Assembly (NCBI GenBank): GCA_024704765.1
Contig: JAKMXF010000088.1
Location: 124,001-188,000, forward strand
Source: Oopsacas minuta
Taxonomy: Eukaryota; Porifera; Hexactinellida; Lyssacinosida; Leucopsacidae
Reading direction: 5' to 3'
Length of the DNA stretch: 64,000 bases
This document shows, in pieces, positions 41,285 through 53,572 of the stretch (positions are counted from its first letter, which is position 1; every line of letters begins with the position of its first letter). The notes under the pieces were generated by a model. The model was not told the origin of the DNA. It searched no databases and worked only from the letters and a program-made list of their open reading frames with translations. The position numbers were made by a program, and so were the translations under genes.

Positions 41285-43228
41285 TACAGTGGAAGCCGCT
41301 TAATCGGGACAGCTTGGGAGTCAATGTTTTGTCCCGATTTACCGATTATAGTTTATTTAAGTATTCAAAACTAGTTTTCATGTTCTCATAACCAGAAATA
41401 TATTATACTAGTAAATCCCGATTTATATGGGTCTAGTAGAGAAAGTAGTTGTAGTAAGGGTATAGTCCCGCTTCAAGAGAAAAAAAGCGTTAAGATATTT
41501 AGGTAGAAAGTAAAGTTAAAAGGGCAATTGGTTGTTAAAAATGCACCATTTTTAAAGCACTGATAAACGATCACTAGTGCGTCTTCGATTCCAGAATTAA
41601 TATCAAGGCATCTAAGGATGTTTATATATAAAATATAAATTTTTGTAATTATAAAGTTGTCACGTAACTGAGTTATGTTAGGTACCATGGATGGCACATA
41701 TTTCGGCAATATCGACTTTTAACTCGATAGTTATCAAATAATTCCAACCAATATGTATTATTTACCCAACAAACATATGACATTCCATCTAATGCAAATA
41801 TAGAAATTCGATCTAATGCAGCATGCAGGCGTCCCCGTACGAAATTGCAATTATGTACGAAATCGTTAACAGCGAAACTTGGAATCACAATTCATGAATT
41901 AAGGGGTTATTTCACCTGAAGTCTATATTACTAAATTGCCATTTTGTTTGTGTGTGTTGTCCGTTGTGAAGGAAAGATTTATGGAATGTTGTATCGATTT
42001 CGAATTTCTCAATACTGAGATGTCGCCAAACTATGAATTTATCGCGTATACAGAAAATATAGAATGTGCTGAGTCTGATTTCCACACATTTACATTAATC
42101 ATATGTAAATTTATTTGTGTTTTTATGAATATAGTGTAAACAAGAAGTTGAAGTCTTAAAATATACATAGAGACTTGCTCTTAACGGCTACAATGGGTAA
42201 CAAAGTAAGCTGAATTCGAATTTCGTATTTTCATGTTTCTCATATGTAAATTTATTGTTGTTTTTATGAATAAATAATATTAATTTAACTGACAGGACAG
42301 GGGTTGTTAACCGAATTAAGGGCGCGGTTAAAACCTTTTCAATAATAGCAGATAACAGCTGTAAGTATTTTTTAATACAATCAATGAGGTTTAGCTGCTA
42401 ATAGCCACAATTTTTTCCGTTCGTTGATAACAGCTTAGCTGTTTCCATCCATGTTAGTTGTTGATCTCTTTTGAAGTATAAGCATATGTAAAATCTTGAA
42501 ATCATTGCTCTGAAATTGTACTATATTCAATTTTGGTCCAAAGGTTTTCTATTACCTAAGTCATCGTCGCATATGAATATGTATGTTAATTTGGAGCCTA
42601 TGTAATATACAGGATTGCAAATGTACGTATACAGTTTTGCAACAAACGGCAATCCTTTGGCCTTTTGTTATTTGAAAATCCTTCCTCCCAGACCCCGAGG
42701 GTAAGAGTCAAGTATACCATCTGAGGTAACTACGAAATCTGCAGTATAATTTATTTATGAATATACCTTGTGATGTAGTATGGGATTCAGAGCTGCAAAT
42801 TGAGTTATCACACATTCATTTTAACCTATTCCAATTTGGGAAGGAGTAATATCCAATTTTCCACACTCCAAACCCCTACCAACTTTCAAGGGATTCATCC
42901 AACTTGTCCAGGGTTTTACTTGAATCACGGATCAGTTGCGGACCCATGAGTTTTATAAGGAGGTGCTCAGAGAAAACGAAGGGATCAAGGTTTTGGGGAT
43001 TTGCCCTCAGAAATACTTTTTGAATCTAAAGATGTCAATAAGCCCAATATATAGTTATAGTACCTAGACGTAAATTTAATAAATACAGTTTTGCAACTCT
43101 GATGTGTTATGTAGTCTAGCATTGCCTATTAGTGCCTAAATAGCTTAAAATATATAAAAGGCTATTTCGGATGAATTCACCAATCCTCTGCTTGCGCTTT
43201 CTGTTGTAACAAAATTATAATTCAAGTT
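41285..43228. other. Non-coding interval with MITE remnants
   Basis: A CAGTGGAAGCCGCTTAATCG end at 41287 suggests a pogo-like remnant. 42159-42270 (AGAGACTTGCTCTTAACGGC) is repeated at 53865-53965. No gene supported. Confidence 0.45.
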
Positions 43229-43393
43229 GGGGGCCGTTCAAACATTACATAACGCTACAAGGGGAGGGGGTGGTATGCGAAGTGTGACAGCCCCATTCTT
43301 TTTGTATTACAAAACGGTGAAAAAGCGTGACACAGGGAGGGAGGTCAAAATTTAGGAAATTTTGCGTTACGTAACATTTGAACTTCCTCCTTA
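43229..43393 (+). mobile_element. ~165-bp MITE (GGGCCGTTCAAACATTAC type)
   Basis: The left end GGGCCGTTCAAACATTACA and right end GCGTTACGTAACATTTGAAC are inverted. Part of a related copy (GACGTAATGTAACAGCCC) lies near 56983. It lies just downstream of the GTPase gene 43497-44436. Confidence 0.65.
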
Positions 43394-43496
43394 CATAAAA
43401 ACATACCTGAAACAACAAAAAATATTTCAATAATACACAGCATCTATTAACTATTATTCATAGCAAATACGTTTAACTTGTGGAGAGAGAAAATAT

Positions 43497-44436
43497 TTAC
43501 AAAAGATTGCATTTAGAGGAATCTCTTGCTGCCTCTCTACTGTGTGTACTCCCAACATTAGAATTATTTTTTTGTTTTAAAATGTATTCGTTTCGCTTCT
43601 CATTTTCTACAATCAAACTAGCAAGAGAGACAATTGCATACTCAACTTGTTCATGTGATTTACAACTAACTTCAAAGTAGAGTAAGTTATGTGCATCTGC
43701 GAATTCTTTTCCAGTTTCATAAGAAATCTTTCGATTTCCAATCAAATCGCAATTGTTTGCGACTAACATTATCTTAGTTTTTTCTTCAGCAAGCTTCAAT
43801 GCTTTGGACAAATAAGACTCGAGTATACCTAAAGAGAAGGTAGATTACCCCCCAACAAAATTTATGTTTATGAGTTGAATTGATGAACCTGCTGAATCGC
43901 AGAGGTAATTTTGGGATACAAGGGTAATTAGGTGTTTCAAGCGTAGTAAAAGTTATGGACGTTCGCACCTTCGACAATATAATGACCTATTTTCCCTTTA
44001 TGGATTATCGAATGGCCAATGTTGGCTGATTAATTTCCAATGTCAAATATGTTATGATACATATCAGGGCTGTCCAACTTAGCCAGTCCCTACCCTGATC
44101 CCAAAGGTTTTAGTGACGTGTATAGAATGCTATGCATATCATACCGAAGGAATAGAGATCTGTGACATCATACACCATAATAATACCATGTGCTTTTATG
44201 TAGTAGGCTGGTGAAATTTGTGGATAAATCTCACTCCCAGCAGTGTCCCAAAATCGTAATTTTATCCTAACTTCATCAAGTTTGATTATATGAGAAGAGA
44301 AATCAACCCGAATAGTTGGGTCATATAAAGTATTCAGTTCTATATTACTAGCAAAGTGCTTTCTAATACTTGACTTTTCAACTTGTTCAGATCCTACTAT
44401 CGTAATGTTAAAAGAATAATCAAAATTATCTGTCAT
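43497..44436 (-). CDS. Rab-like small GTPase, copy 1, with altered nucleotide-binding motifs
   Basis: Two exons (44145-44436 and 43497-43828) joined by a GT-AG intron in matching phase give about 207 residues. The fold signatures are the P-loop region, switch I (DPTIRVDF), switch II (WDTAGSEIYP), YDVTDLYSF, the NKxD region and ETGKEFA..YFEVSCKS. Two key positions are changed: the Gly before GKS in the P-loop is Glu20 (GSEQVEKSS) and the NKCD Lys is Asn (ANNCD). Both normally contact GTP, so binding is probably weak. The C-terminus CNLL is a CaaL geranylgeranylation signal, as in Rab8-like proteins. The last ~264 bp are almost identical to the copy at 55231. It may be a non-binding paralogue or a decaying gene. 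Confidence 0.75.
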
Positions 44437-45199
44437 CTTGAAAAGTTTTCTGTTGTGTATTGTTCTACGTACAAATATTCAATAATGCCATTAATATTTA
44501 TCTAACATTTCCATTTTATACTAAACGACCCATAGGGTTTGATGGCTTTGACAGCTCGGATCTTTCATGCGTCATTTTCCCAGTGGTATACAGACATCCC
44601 TCACCGTTCGCATGGATACTTTCTCGAAGATTGCGAACAACAAATTCTCGAACGGTGAGACTGTAGTTTAATGAGAATAGTGGTGTAGGGTTCCCTGAAT
44701 TCAAGACAGGACACAAACGGTCTACTAAATACAATCAGATGAATAATGGACAATAGCTATGGGTTTAATAACAGGATCGATTCACTAATTGAGTTGAGAA
44801 TCAGGAGTTTAATAATACTTAGGTGGGCAAAGAATGGCAAATTCTGGTTTCTTATTAAAGAACTTTTTCCCTTAATATATTTAAACTTCTCAATACAGTT
44901 GAATTCGGGTTATTTTCAGAGCATTAAAGTAACGCCGTCCAATTATGATTCAAGAGCGGAAGGTGGAGTAGTTCTCTATTTTTGAATGAGCACACACACA
45001 TGGAGCCCGCTCCTATTTAATTGTAAACAATTTATAAATTATATCGTTATTCTTGCTAAAAAGTTGATGCTGGAACACTTTTGTATTATTCACAATTTAT
45101 TCAAATGAAAATGAGGAACGCTTAATGCTTTGGTTATTTTGACACCGGATTGTATTGTCTCATCGGTTTTTTTGTCGTTTTAGTAATGGAATCAAATGG

Positions 45200-45520
45200 A
45201 CAAAATAATCGCTTCGCTTGCTAGGTCGCTGTGTGATAGCTTAGTGCCTCAGGTTAGCTTAAGAATTAACAGCTAGATTTATTAGTGCTTGTTGTCGCTA
45301 CACGACGGTATATACTCAGCGCTACTTGCCCCGGGTATGAAACAGAAGGAATTTAAATTTTTATTATCCCTATGGTTCATCCAAATTACATTCAATGGAC
45401 TTAGTTGGTAACGCTGGAAGTCCCAAGTGGCCTTTGGTATGTAATCTTGGCACTTCGTACCGTTTGTATTTGGTCAAAATCATGACGTCAGGACATTTGG
45501 TACATTGAGGGTAGGGATCG
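45200..45520 (-). repeat. Dispersed repeat family C, copy 3
   Basis: CGCTTCGCTTGCTAGGTCGC as at 24750, and ATGACGTCAGGACATTTGG, the complement of a word at 12538. It lies next to the GGACAAAATAATC word shared with 39390. Confidence 0.5.
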
Positions 45521-45827
45521 ACCGGGGCCCCGGCCGAAAATTGTGCCCTCGGTCGATCCCTAATTGAGGGGCACCTGTGATTCAAATTTCAAACTTCTAT
45601 CATGTATATTGGCTGAGCAGTGGTTAATAATGTGATTTTCGAGAAGTCAAAATGGTGACAATGACGTCATAATTGCGTCATAGGTATGAATTTTCGTCCA
45701 AGACTCGAACTTGTCCTGCCAGGCCCAATATACCCCTTACCAACAATCAGCCCTAGGGTCTTCCAGTTTCTTCAATCAGTTCTAGACATACAAACATCTA
45801 TATATTATACTGCAATTAATCTGTATA

Positions 45828-45930
45828 CAGGCACCCTCGCCGTTCGCGGTTTCGACTATTCGCGGAATATTTTGTGTCTTGTTTCGACAAAAGATACAAA
45901 ATATTCCGCGAGTAGTCGAACTTTTATCCA
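45828..45930 (+). mobile_element. Tigger-like end with a 25-bp-arm hairpin
   Basis: TA then CAGGCACCCTCGCCGTTCG, followed by a hairpin with arms TTCGACTATTCGCGGAATAT and complement around 45850-45922 (one mismatch). A related end (CAGACATCCCTCACCGTTCG) is at 44587. The right boundary was not found. Confidence 0.5.
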
Positions 45931-46414
45931 AATGTAAATCGATGAATTTTACATTTGAATAAAAGTTAAGTCTAGAAACTATTCGTATAAGTAACATATT
46001 TTACCATTCTTTGCCCACCCAAGTATATAACTATAGATAATCGACTCAATTAGTGAAACAGAGGTCTCATCTGAGTCAGGCAACCCGGACACCCTAAGTG
46101 TGCATAGTATAAATTTCGCGGACCTCCCGTTCATTCGGACCCCTAGAATAAATAATAACGTAAATCAATGTATCGCATAATTCCAATTGAAAACAATAGC
46201 TGAGAATAATGATAAGCGGGTACACAACTACACATACAAGTTCTAGAAAAATCTAATTAGTTGTAGACTATACTGTTAACAACCTTTTCAAGGAGTAAAT
46301 ATGTGAGCTCACTAACTGAGCAGAACTAAAGAATACTACGTAACAAACATAAGATCTAAAAACAAGCACAAACACAAACGCGATAGAGAGAGCTAATACA
46401 TTGCAGTAATTCTA

Positions 46415-49384
46415 TTATGCCCAATACATTAACCCCTTTTCGATCAACATAGGTTTACGCATTTGATCCCACTTTTCTAAGTCTCCACTTGATCCACTGG
46501 ACACAGAACTTGAGTCATCTTCTCTGAAAGTAGCTGACATCGCAGCTCTCTTCGCAACCCAATGCGCGTAGTAGACTGGAGCTGGTAATGAAACTGCTTT
46601 GGTGCATCTAGCATAGGTATGGCACAGTTGATACGTCAGTGCCTGGAGCGAGTTGGCATCGAAACTATTCTCGTCCCATAATACGTGATAATGAGAAGGA
46701 CGGCTCGTGCCTTGCAGACCGAAGTGACTGCATAAAAAGAAGTCAAATTCGAGATTGTGTGTTACTTCTCTATCCACACATGTCCCTGGAGGAACATTCC
46801 CACCTCTTCCTACTTGATCTCTCCTATCTGCACAAAACATTCTCAAATGCTGTCTCTTCTGTACGCATACCAGCGTTATTGCAGGTTCATAGCCTGGGTT
46901 ATCAGCATGGAACCTCTTGCAAGCTTTTCTGAGTGCTTTCAATTCCCAGTCCAATACTTGGATGAATTGTCCCTCGGAAACACCGTCTCGATAATAAATT
47001 ATTCTCTCGGGAAGATGACCTTTACAGAATTGCTGAAAGCCCAAAAGGATTTCGTAGGCCATCTCTTCAAACTTATCAATCATCTCTAGTCGTTCCTTTC
47101 TCTTCAGCGGTTGATTACTTACGATTTTATCGACAATTGAGCGACTGTGTTTCTGAAAACGAACACAGCTCAAATATTTGGCTAACTTGGAATCAAGAGA
47201 TCCTACCATGGCTGCGATAGAAGGAGTAAATTGATCTGTGCCTGGTCCGGGATGAGCTACATCAGCACCTAAAAACATGATAGGACGTTTGAAAAGTTCT
47301 GCACTGGGCGTACGAGACATCTCAACTATATGATTTATCCCTCCTAGCTTTGCATTCATCTTTAAGCATATATTAGCAATAACACTCTTGCTAACTTTGA
47401 AAAGATTTTTGTCCTTTATGCACTGAGAGTTGATTCCTAACTCAGAGTCACAAACACGCTTGATATGTCCATACATTTCTCTATTTTCCAGAGGAAATGG
47501 TTTTGCATTGATGAATACCACAATCATCTGTAGCCTGGAATTGCTACGATAAACTGATTCTAATTCTTTCCGTATTAGTTCTTTTTTCCTAAATTCATCT
47601 TCTCTTGCGTTAATACGTGGGGCATTTATAAATAGGGGCTTTTGGATTCTCATTCCACTATTTCCTCCAACATCTTGTAACTCGTAGATAAAGTGGTCGC
47701 ATTTGTCACGATGTAAACCAACAAAGTCAATTATTCCCCAGGAATCCATTGATTTTCCATTACTGAAAACTACACCCATCAAATTCCACGAACCATCCCT
47801 TGGGTTTAAAGTTTTGTTATTGTAGTTTATAATAGGGGTATCTAGCACTCTTCCTTCAACCTCTATCATCCTGTTACTTGGCTGGATGCCATAGTGAGCG
47901 AGCAAAGGATCTTTAATCACAATTTCCCTACTTGCTATTTGTTGGATCACTTTTTCCTTATCAAAAGCCGGTTTAGCAGCGTATCTAATTATATTAGCTG
48001 TTTGATCGCCTGTCAACTTTCCAATTTTATGCTGTCCTTTAACAACAGTGCACAATTCCATCGGTATAGCAGTACCTTTGTTACCAACTAAGACGCAGGG
48101 TAGATCAGGAAAATCTAGTTTGATTTTATACTTTTGCATGAAATATTTCTCTATAGTAGTGTCAGGCCCTTCTCCAGGTTTGAACTTAACTGATGACGCT
48201 TCTTTTCCAAAGACTTTCTTTGCGGAGTTGTTTATTTTATAAACGCGCCTAAAGCCTAGATGCTTTGTTGCTACCTTTAAATTACAGAGTACTCTCTGTA
48301 AAACATTAATTTTTCTCATTGCTTCCCTTGGATTCTGTACATTAACAGCATCGCAGATAAAATCTATCAGATTCATATCCTTCATCATCCCAGCCACTGC
48401 AGTATCAATATTGATGAAGGGTTTCCACTGCCCTGGTCTTAGAGACTGAAAGTACCCTTCCCAAATGTCGCAACCTTCTCCCAAGTTAGGTGGGTTCTGT
48501 CCAGGATCAAAATAGAAATTTCTTCCAACAGTTACATGCTTTGACTGAGGTAGTTGTCTCATTATCACTTCTATTGCTTGAATCGCAGTCCTGCCTCTAT
48601 CGAAATCTTCTTGACGATCAACAGCAGTGAGATAGGGTTTATTTCTGTCTATAAATTCCTGAATCATTGATAAATCAATTGTTGCAACATGAGTAAACAC
48701 AACTCTATGAGACCTCTTCTTATCCCCATTTTCAGTATCCAGCCAATCCACATTTTTATACTCTCTCGTAGTAGTGTTACCCCAAAGGGGCTTCTTTGTG
48801 TACAGAATAGCTTGTCCATCATAAACAGGCTTTTCTCCAGGAAAATCGGATTGGAAATTTCTGAGTAAAGAATTTATAACTGCTTTGCAGATAAACTTTT
48901 GAGTGACAGATTTATCTTCAGATTTCAAACTATCATTGAAAACATCAATATGATACATTTGTATGGTTAGGTGGGGTATTTGGATAGGAAAGTAGTTCAA
49001 ACGTAATGGAATAACACGGCCTACTGTTCCATACCCATTTTTTGGTCTAGGAGGTGGAAAGTAATTACTAGCACTGATACCCATAGTTGAAGAAATTGGT
49101 ATAGGAGGAAGGAGGGATGGGGTAAGAGGTGGTGGAGAAGCTGTAGCCCCTTGTGACATATCCTCAGGGTCAGGTACAAATTTTGCTCCGGGAGGTGGAG
49201 ATTCTGCTTGGGGGGGATGAGCAGGACTTGGCGGGGTTGCTGGGTAGTCATCTTCTATACTGAGACTACTTGTCTGGGCAACTGCTTGATCATAATCCCC
49301 ACTCCGTCTTTCTTCAGAATATCCTCTTCCACGCCTTCGACGCCCTTTTCCTCTAGACCTTCTGGGACTGCCTCTCTCTGCCAT
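46415..49384 (-). CDS. Argonaute (AGO clade), single exon, glutamate finger replaced
   Basis: An intact 989-residue ORF. The N-terminus is Arg/Gly-rich (RGKGRRRRGRGY), then a Pro-rich linker, N domain, L1, PAZ (about 330-470, with LPCVLVGNK and the QTANIIRYA linker), MID and PIWI. The PIWI domain carries the catalytic Asp708 (LGADVAHP), Asp800 (YYRDGVSEG) and His941 (YYAHW) of an AGO slicer. The residue aligned with the Glu of the DEDH tetrad (RQEII in animal AGOs) is Ser749 (HSRSIV), so the set reads D-S-D-H. The VQKRQHLRMF and THNLEFDFFLCSHFGLQGTSRP blocks are AGO-type, not Piwi. It should load small RNAs for silencing; cleavage may be impaired. No introns, unlike vertebrate AGOs. The C-terminus is the usual MYWA-type end. 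No neighbouring small-RNA genes were seen. Confidence 0.92.
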   Translation of the reverse strand: MAERGSPRRSRGKGRRRRGRGYSEERRSGDYDQAVAQTSSLSIEDDYPATPPSPAHPPQAESPPPGAKFVPDPEDMSQGATASPPPLTPSLLPPIPISSTMGISASNYFPPPRPKNGYGTVGRVIPLRLNYFPIQIPHLTIQMYHIDVFNDSLKSEDKSVTQKFICKAVINSLLRNFQSDFPGEKPVYDGQAILYTKKPLWGNTTTREYKNVDWLDTENGDKKRSHRVVFTHVATIDLSMIQEFIDRNKPYLTAVDRQEDFDRGRTAIQAIEVIMRQLPQSKHVTVGRNFYFDPGQNPPNLGEGCDIWEGYFQSLRPGQWKPFINIDTAVAGMMKDMNLIDFICDAVNVQNPREAMRKINVLQRVLCNLKVATKHLGFRRVYKINNSAKKVFGKEASSVKFKPGEGPDTTIEKYFMQKYKIKLDFPDLPCVLVGNKGTAIPMELCTVVKGQHKIGKLTGDQTANIIRYAAKPAFDKEKVIQQIASREIVIKDPLLAHYGIQPSNRMIEVEGRVLDTPIINYNNKTLNPRDGSWNLMGVVFSNGKSMDSWGIIDFVGLHRDKCDHFIYELQDVGGNSGMRIQKPLFINAPRINAREDEFRKKELIRKELESVYRSNSRLQMIVVFINAKPFPLENREMYGHIKRVCDSELGINSQCIKDKNLFKVSKSVIANICLKMNAKLGGINHIVEMSRTPSAELFKRPIMFLGADVAHPGPGTDQFTPSIAAMVGSLDSKLAKYLSCVRFQKHSRSIVDKIVSNQPLKRKERLEMIDKFEEMAYEILLGFQQFCKGHLPERIIYYRDGVSEGQFIQVLDWELKALRKACKRFHADNPGYEPAITLVCVQKRQHLRMFCADRRDQVGRGGNVPPGTCVDREVTHNLEFDFFLCSHFGLQGTSRPSHYHVLWDENSFDANSLQALTYQLCHTYARCTKAVSLPAPVYYAHWVAKRAAMSATFREDDSSSVSSGSSGDLEKWDQMRKPMLIEKGLMYWA

Positions 49385-49942
49385 TTTATATGAATGAGGT
49401 ATAAATTATAAATGAACTAATGTAATTTGTGAAAGAAAATTGGATCGTAAATAAACACAAACTAAGTTGTAATGACTATTGTATATAGTGCGTGGAAATA
49501 GAAATTGTAGAATTAAGAAGGAAAATTCATGAAAAAAAGATATATTCAATACAAGCACTCAAGCATAGACTGTGTATTGAATAACTCTAAGACTAGAATA
49601 GAAGAATGCAAGTTATGTCACAGCTTGTGGCTCACTCACATGGCATATAAAATCTAGAAAACTATTACTCAATTCTATGTGCTCAAATTTCAAATATGTA
49701 CGTCAAAGAGCCCTACCGAAACGAAGGATTGGACTTTCCGGTTTCATCTCTGAAATGAAGAGAGATGAAACCGGTCGGGTGAACCAGTCAATTTTGTAAC
49801 CGACAGTTCGAGATACATAGTTGGTTTAGTTGCCATAGTCCCGATCTTTGGGCAATATGTCGTTAGTATCTTAATTCAGGTTGTTAAGTATGGATATAAT
49901 AGTTGACAAGGTGTTAGTATAAACCTTCATTTCGAAAGGTTA
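49385..49942. other. Non-coding 5' flank of Argonaute
   Basis: AT-rich. GAAACCGG words around 49736-49775 form a small palindrome. No promoter element is clear. Confidence 0.35.
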
Positions 49943-50226
49943 CAGTGGAACCTTCGAGATATTGAAATCCGGGCTCCTCCTTAAATCGGACTACATTTCC
50001 AAAAGTTGTAAATTAATTATAATGTTGCCATTTTTACAAGTAGCTAATTAACACATTTCTTAGCAACCAGTGACAACTATCTAGACTCGCAATACATCTT
50101 GATAGTGAGTTAATACATATCTATCATATATTATATATTATAATAATCACAAATTAGATCTACAAAAATTGTATTTTTTGAACACCTAGACACCCTCCTG
50201 GACTACCCTCTCTAAAGGTTCTACTG
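49943..50226 (+). mobile_element. Pogo-like MITE, 284 bp
   Basis: The ends are CAGTGGAACCTTCGAG and ...AAAGGTTCTACTG, with TA on the left. Same terminal type as 33354-33493. Confidence 0.65.
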
Positions 50227-52800
50227 CATTGTTTAATAGCTATTGAGAATGAACGGTGGACCGGCACGTTGGGACCAGTAATGAATCAGCTGATGGGTCC
50301 AAAACGTCCTTCCTTATGGCAAAATCAATTCAGGACATAAATTACATACGGTAATCACTTAAATGGTTAATATTGATCAAAATTGAATTGAGAAATTCGA
50401 ATTCAAAATAGCATTCCATAAATCTTTCCTTGACAACGAACAAACGGACGGACAGAAAATAGAAATATAATAATACAGATTGAGTGCTGAGTTCGGTTGA
50501 GTCAACTGAATATTATCCGTTTTCGATTAGGATGCTATTCATGAATACTACCTGATATTCGGTTCGGACGGTTTCAACCTTGGTTCGTTTCAATGGAAAT
50601 GAATGAAGATGGACCAAAATTGCCCCGCTTATATAGGTTCCCCAATTACAGACAAACCACTTATATAGGTTGCACTATACTAGTACTACATTTGGACACC
50701 AAGTTTAATTAATGTGAAGGTTGAACATGGTGGCAGTCACAAGAAAGCGTCTACGCAAATCTTGTGCAAAAAGAAACCATCACCCGTCGCTCACCCAAAC
50801 GTCTTATTGCCTCCTATCGTCCTGACCGTTTTATCGACCACTTTGAGATATTTTGGCTTAGAAAACCAATAGATCTTTGTCGGCATGTACGAATACCCCT
50901 GTATGCCAATTCCCACGACATTCTTGCATTTATCAGCGCAATATCGTAGTTAACTGGTCAATACATTTGATAAAAGGCTGTGGCTACAGTAATGTACTGG
51001 GATCGGTTAAATCCCTGCACGTGTAACGGGAGCAAACAAAAGCGCGCTAGTATAAATATATTAAATCAAGAAATAATTCAGATCTTGTAAAGATATTTCT
51101 AACAGAGTAACTACGTATATAGAACACAACGAAAAGGCAATTTTCTGATATTGACAAATTTTCATGAAAATCTGGAATGATACCGGACCCAGATATCGTG
51201 CGTAAAATAAGTTTTGTTCATTTGTTGTCACTTGAAATGGAACTATGTAATAACGTAGAAAATAGAAGGAATTGTTAATCCCACAGCATGAGCTGTACCA
51301 CAAGTCATTCGTTCAGATTAGTGAATAATTATCACCTACAAGTAATAGGTATGTAGTTACGTTAATTATAAACTTACACTACACAACAGATGTAACCTTC
51401 ACAGAATCAAAGAATCCAAATCAGCAATCAAATGAATATATATATTCCGAATTCCTAGAATTTATTGAAATAGCAATATAAGCTTTGATGTGTTTTAAGG
51501 GCATATGGTTGTGTTTGATTATAGCAAGATAATCTAGACTCTAGAGCAGACAGAGGTGTCTTTAGGCGTTAGTAGGCACCTGGGTACAAGGAGTTATACA
51601 GGTTATTCGGAGCACGCTTCCAGCGCCCAACCTCTAAATTTTCATACGCTCAAATCATTAAAATAGTGATACGGTATAGGGAAAGATCCTCTATTTTTAC
51701 TCTCCTAAATATAATATCGTCAAAAATCATACACCTAGAGGAGCGTCCAGCGCTCCTAGATAATTCCTTGCCTGGGTACTAATAATAACCAGGCCCCTCT
51801 CATCCTTAAAAATGCCAATAAAATAATAATTCTAGTATTTGAGTTTAGGACACATAACGGATCGCGACCTTTATTGGACACTTTCCAGCGATTCCCTTTA
51901 GGACAACATCCAGCATTGGAGTTTGGGACAAATTCATGAACTGTATAGGACAAATTCCAGCTATCCCTTAGCTTGTACAATTGGCAAGCAATTATTCACA
52001 TCAGAAAAAGTAGGCCCTGAGCAAGTCTCCAGTTTGCCCATTGATAAAGAAGGCACTGAGAGCAGGGATTCTCATAGTAGGCCATTTCAGAGTTGGAATC
52101 GGGTCCACTTTTCAGAACCCAACCTGACCCGAAGTGTAAATAAGTGTAGATATTAACTTAAATTCCTCTAAAATATATGTTTTGTTGACATTTCATTGAA
52201 TTAAGTAGCTAGTAGCATGTTTTGTATTTTAAGAAAAATTTCTTGCAATAATATTGGTTAATAATATTTGTCCCGTAAATGTCCTTTTGAGGTCATTTTA
52301 TTAAAGTTCCATATGAGGTTTCTAAAGTAAATATAATCTTTCAAAAAATAGAATTAAATCATTGAATTTAAAAAATTATGCACAAAGTTCGAACTGATTA
52401 ACTTCGAACCCGACCCGAGAAACCAGAACCCGATTCCAACTCTGGACCATTTGGAGCACCTCCTTTAATTAATACTCTATAGACAGTATAACCTGTCTAG
52501 AACTAATGACAGGTACTCAACCAGTTCGGTCTCAGGCCCTTTGGTGTACCTACTAACGAGGTTCCACTTTAGGTAGTTACTGAGCAAATTCTTAACAACT
52601 TATTACGTATTACGTATGATTCTATTCATTGTATTGACGATTAGACATAAATTTTGTTTTATATTTCTGTCTATGTAAATTTTACCATTTTTATGCAGCT
52701 TATATGAACCCTGGAAGTTTAGGCATAAGTATAAGGTATAAAATAATTTCTAATTATGAAAAGAAATGTTACCAAAAATGAAGCTCTTTATGAAAATATA
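50227..52800. other. Non-coding interval
   Basis: Words AGGTTATTCGGAGCAC and CAACCTCTAAATTTT at 51599-51650 recur near 61108, marking a dispersed element whose right end may be near 51770 (GAGCGTCCAGCGCTCC). No gene is supported; the short frame at 50764-50949 has no motif. Confidence 0.4.
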
Positions 52801-53050
52801 CACTCGATGGCCAAAAGTATTGGAACACTCTGCCACAATTGACACATGGTACAAATATGTATTTACATTAGTTACATATGCTGAAGATAATTTCAAACAT
52901 TTGTGAACGTATTTCTATGATTAATTTTATCATTACAATCGCCTTTTCTGATTTATCCACAGACAATTCAATACGCATATTATCGCATTGTGCAATATGC
53001 CACACGTGTTATTAATGGTATGGCGTTCCAATACTTTTGGCCAGGGAGTG
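52801..53050 (+). mobile_element. Tc1-like MITE (250 bp)
   Basis: The ends are CACTCGATGGCCAAAAGTAT and its inverse (CACTCCCTGGCCAAAAG...), flanked by TA. The TGGCCAAAAGTATTGGAAC motif is typical of Tc1/mariner terminal repeats. Confidence 0.85.
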
Positions 53051-53572
53051 TATATTAATTATTACATACCTGAAGAAGTGGCAGTCACTACCTAAGCGGC
53101 ATTATGCCACGGTAAGCCAGTGTCCACCAGCAATGACCTGACAATTGAGTCAGAAATCAGAATAGACAATCATTATTCGCATTACCTGTCTACAACCTAG
53201 CAATCTCTTAACTCGACAAATAATGTAAATAATAACTTGAATTCTTTCAAGCTTAATACTATTTATATAATCCAAGAAGTAGTGACTATATGATTGTAGA
53301 CATAATTTGATATCCAGACGATAGAATATTCTAATTATATTATTATTGGAAAACCATAATTATAGTACAAGATTGTGCATGTGATTATTATGATTATTAA
53401 TCATCTTACTCCCCCGCAGATCTTACGCTCTAACATGTTTTTCATTAACCTAGTAATAAAAACCTGTGCATTTTATTCGGGCGAGTTGCGCAGCCTGCGA
53501 AGACCAAGGTGTGAAGCTTGGCAGATAGTGTCGAATTAAGCTAACTATAAACATCTAATAAACTTGTATATA
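53051..53572. other. Non-coding interval
   Basis: AT-rich, nothing supportable. Confidence 0.35.

Larger units (their letters stand above)
44437..46414. other. Non-coding interval with several repeats
   Basis: Inverted words ACTTAGGTGGGCAAAGAATGG (44819-44838) and its complement (46003-46024) with neighbouring TTCACTAATTGAG flank about 1.2 kb. Repeat family C (45200-45520) and a hairpin-bearing MITE (45828 onward) lie inside. No gene is supported. Confidence 0.45.

Noticed and set aside
43480-43680. Plus-strand ORF identical to one at 55214-55414
   Set aside because: It is the antisense shadow of the shared GTPase 3' exon.
50764-50949. 61-codon ORF with basic composition
   Set aside because: No relatives recognised and no splice or start context.
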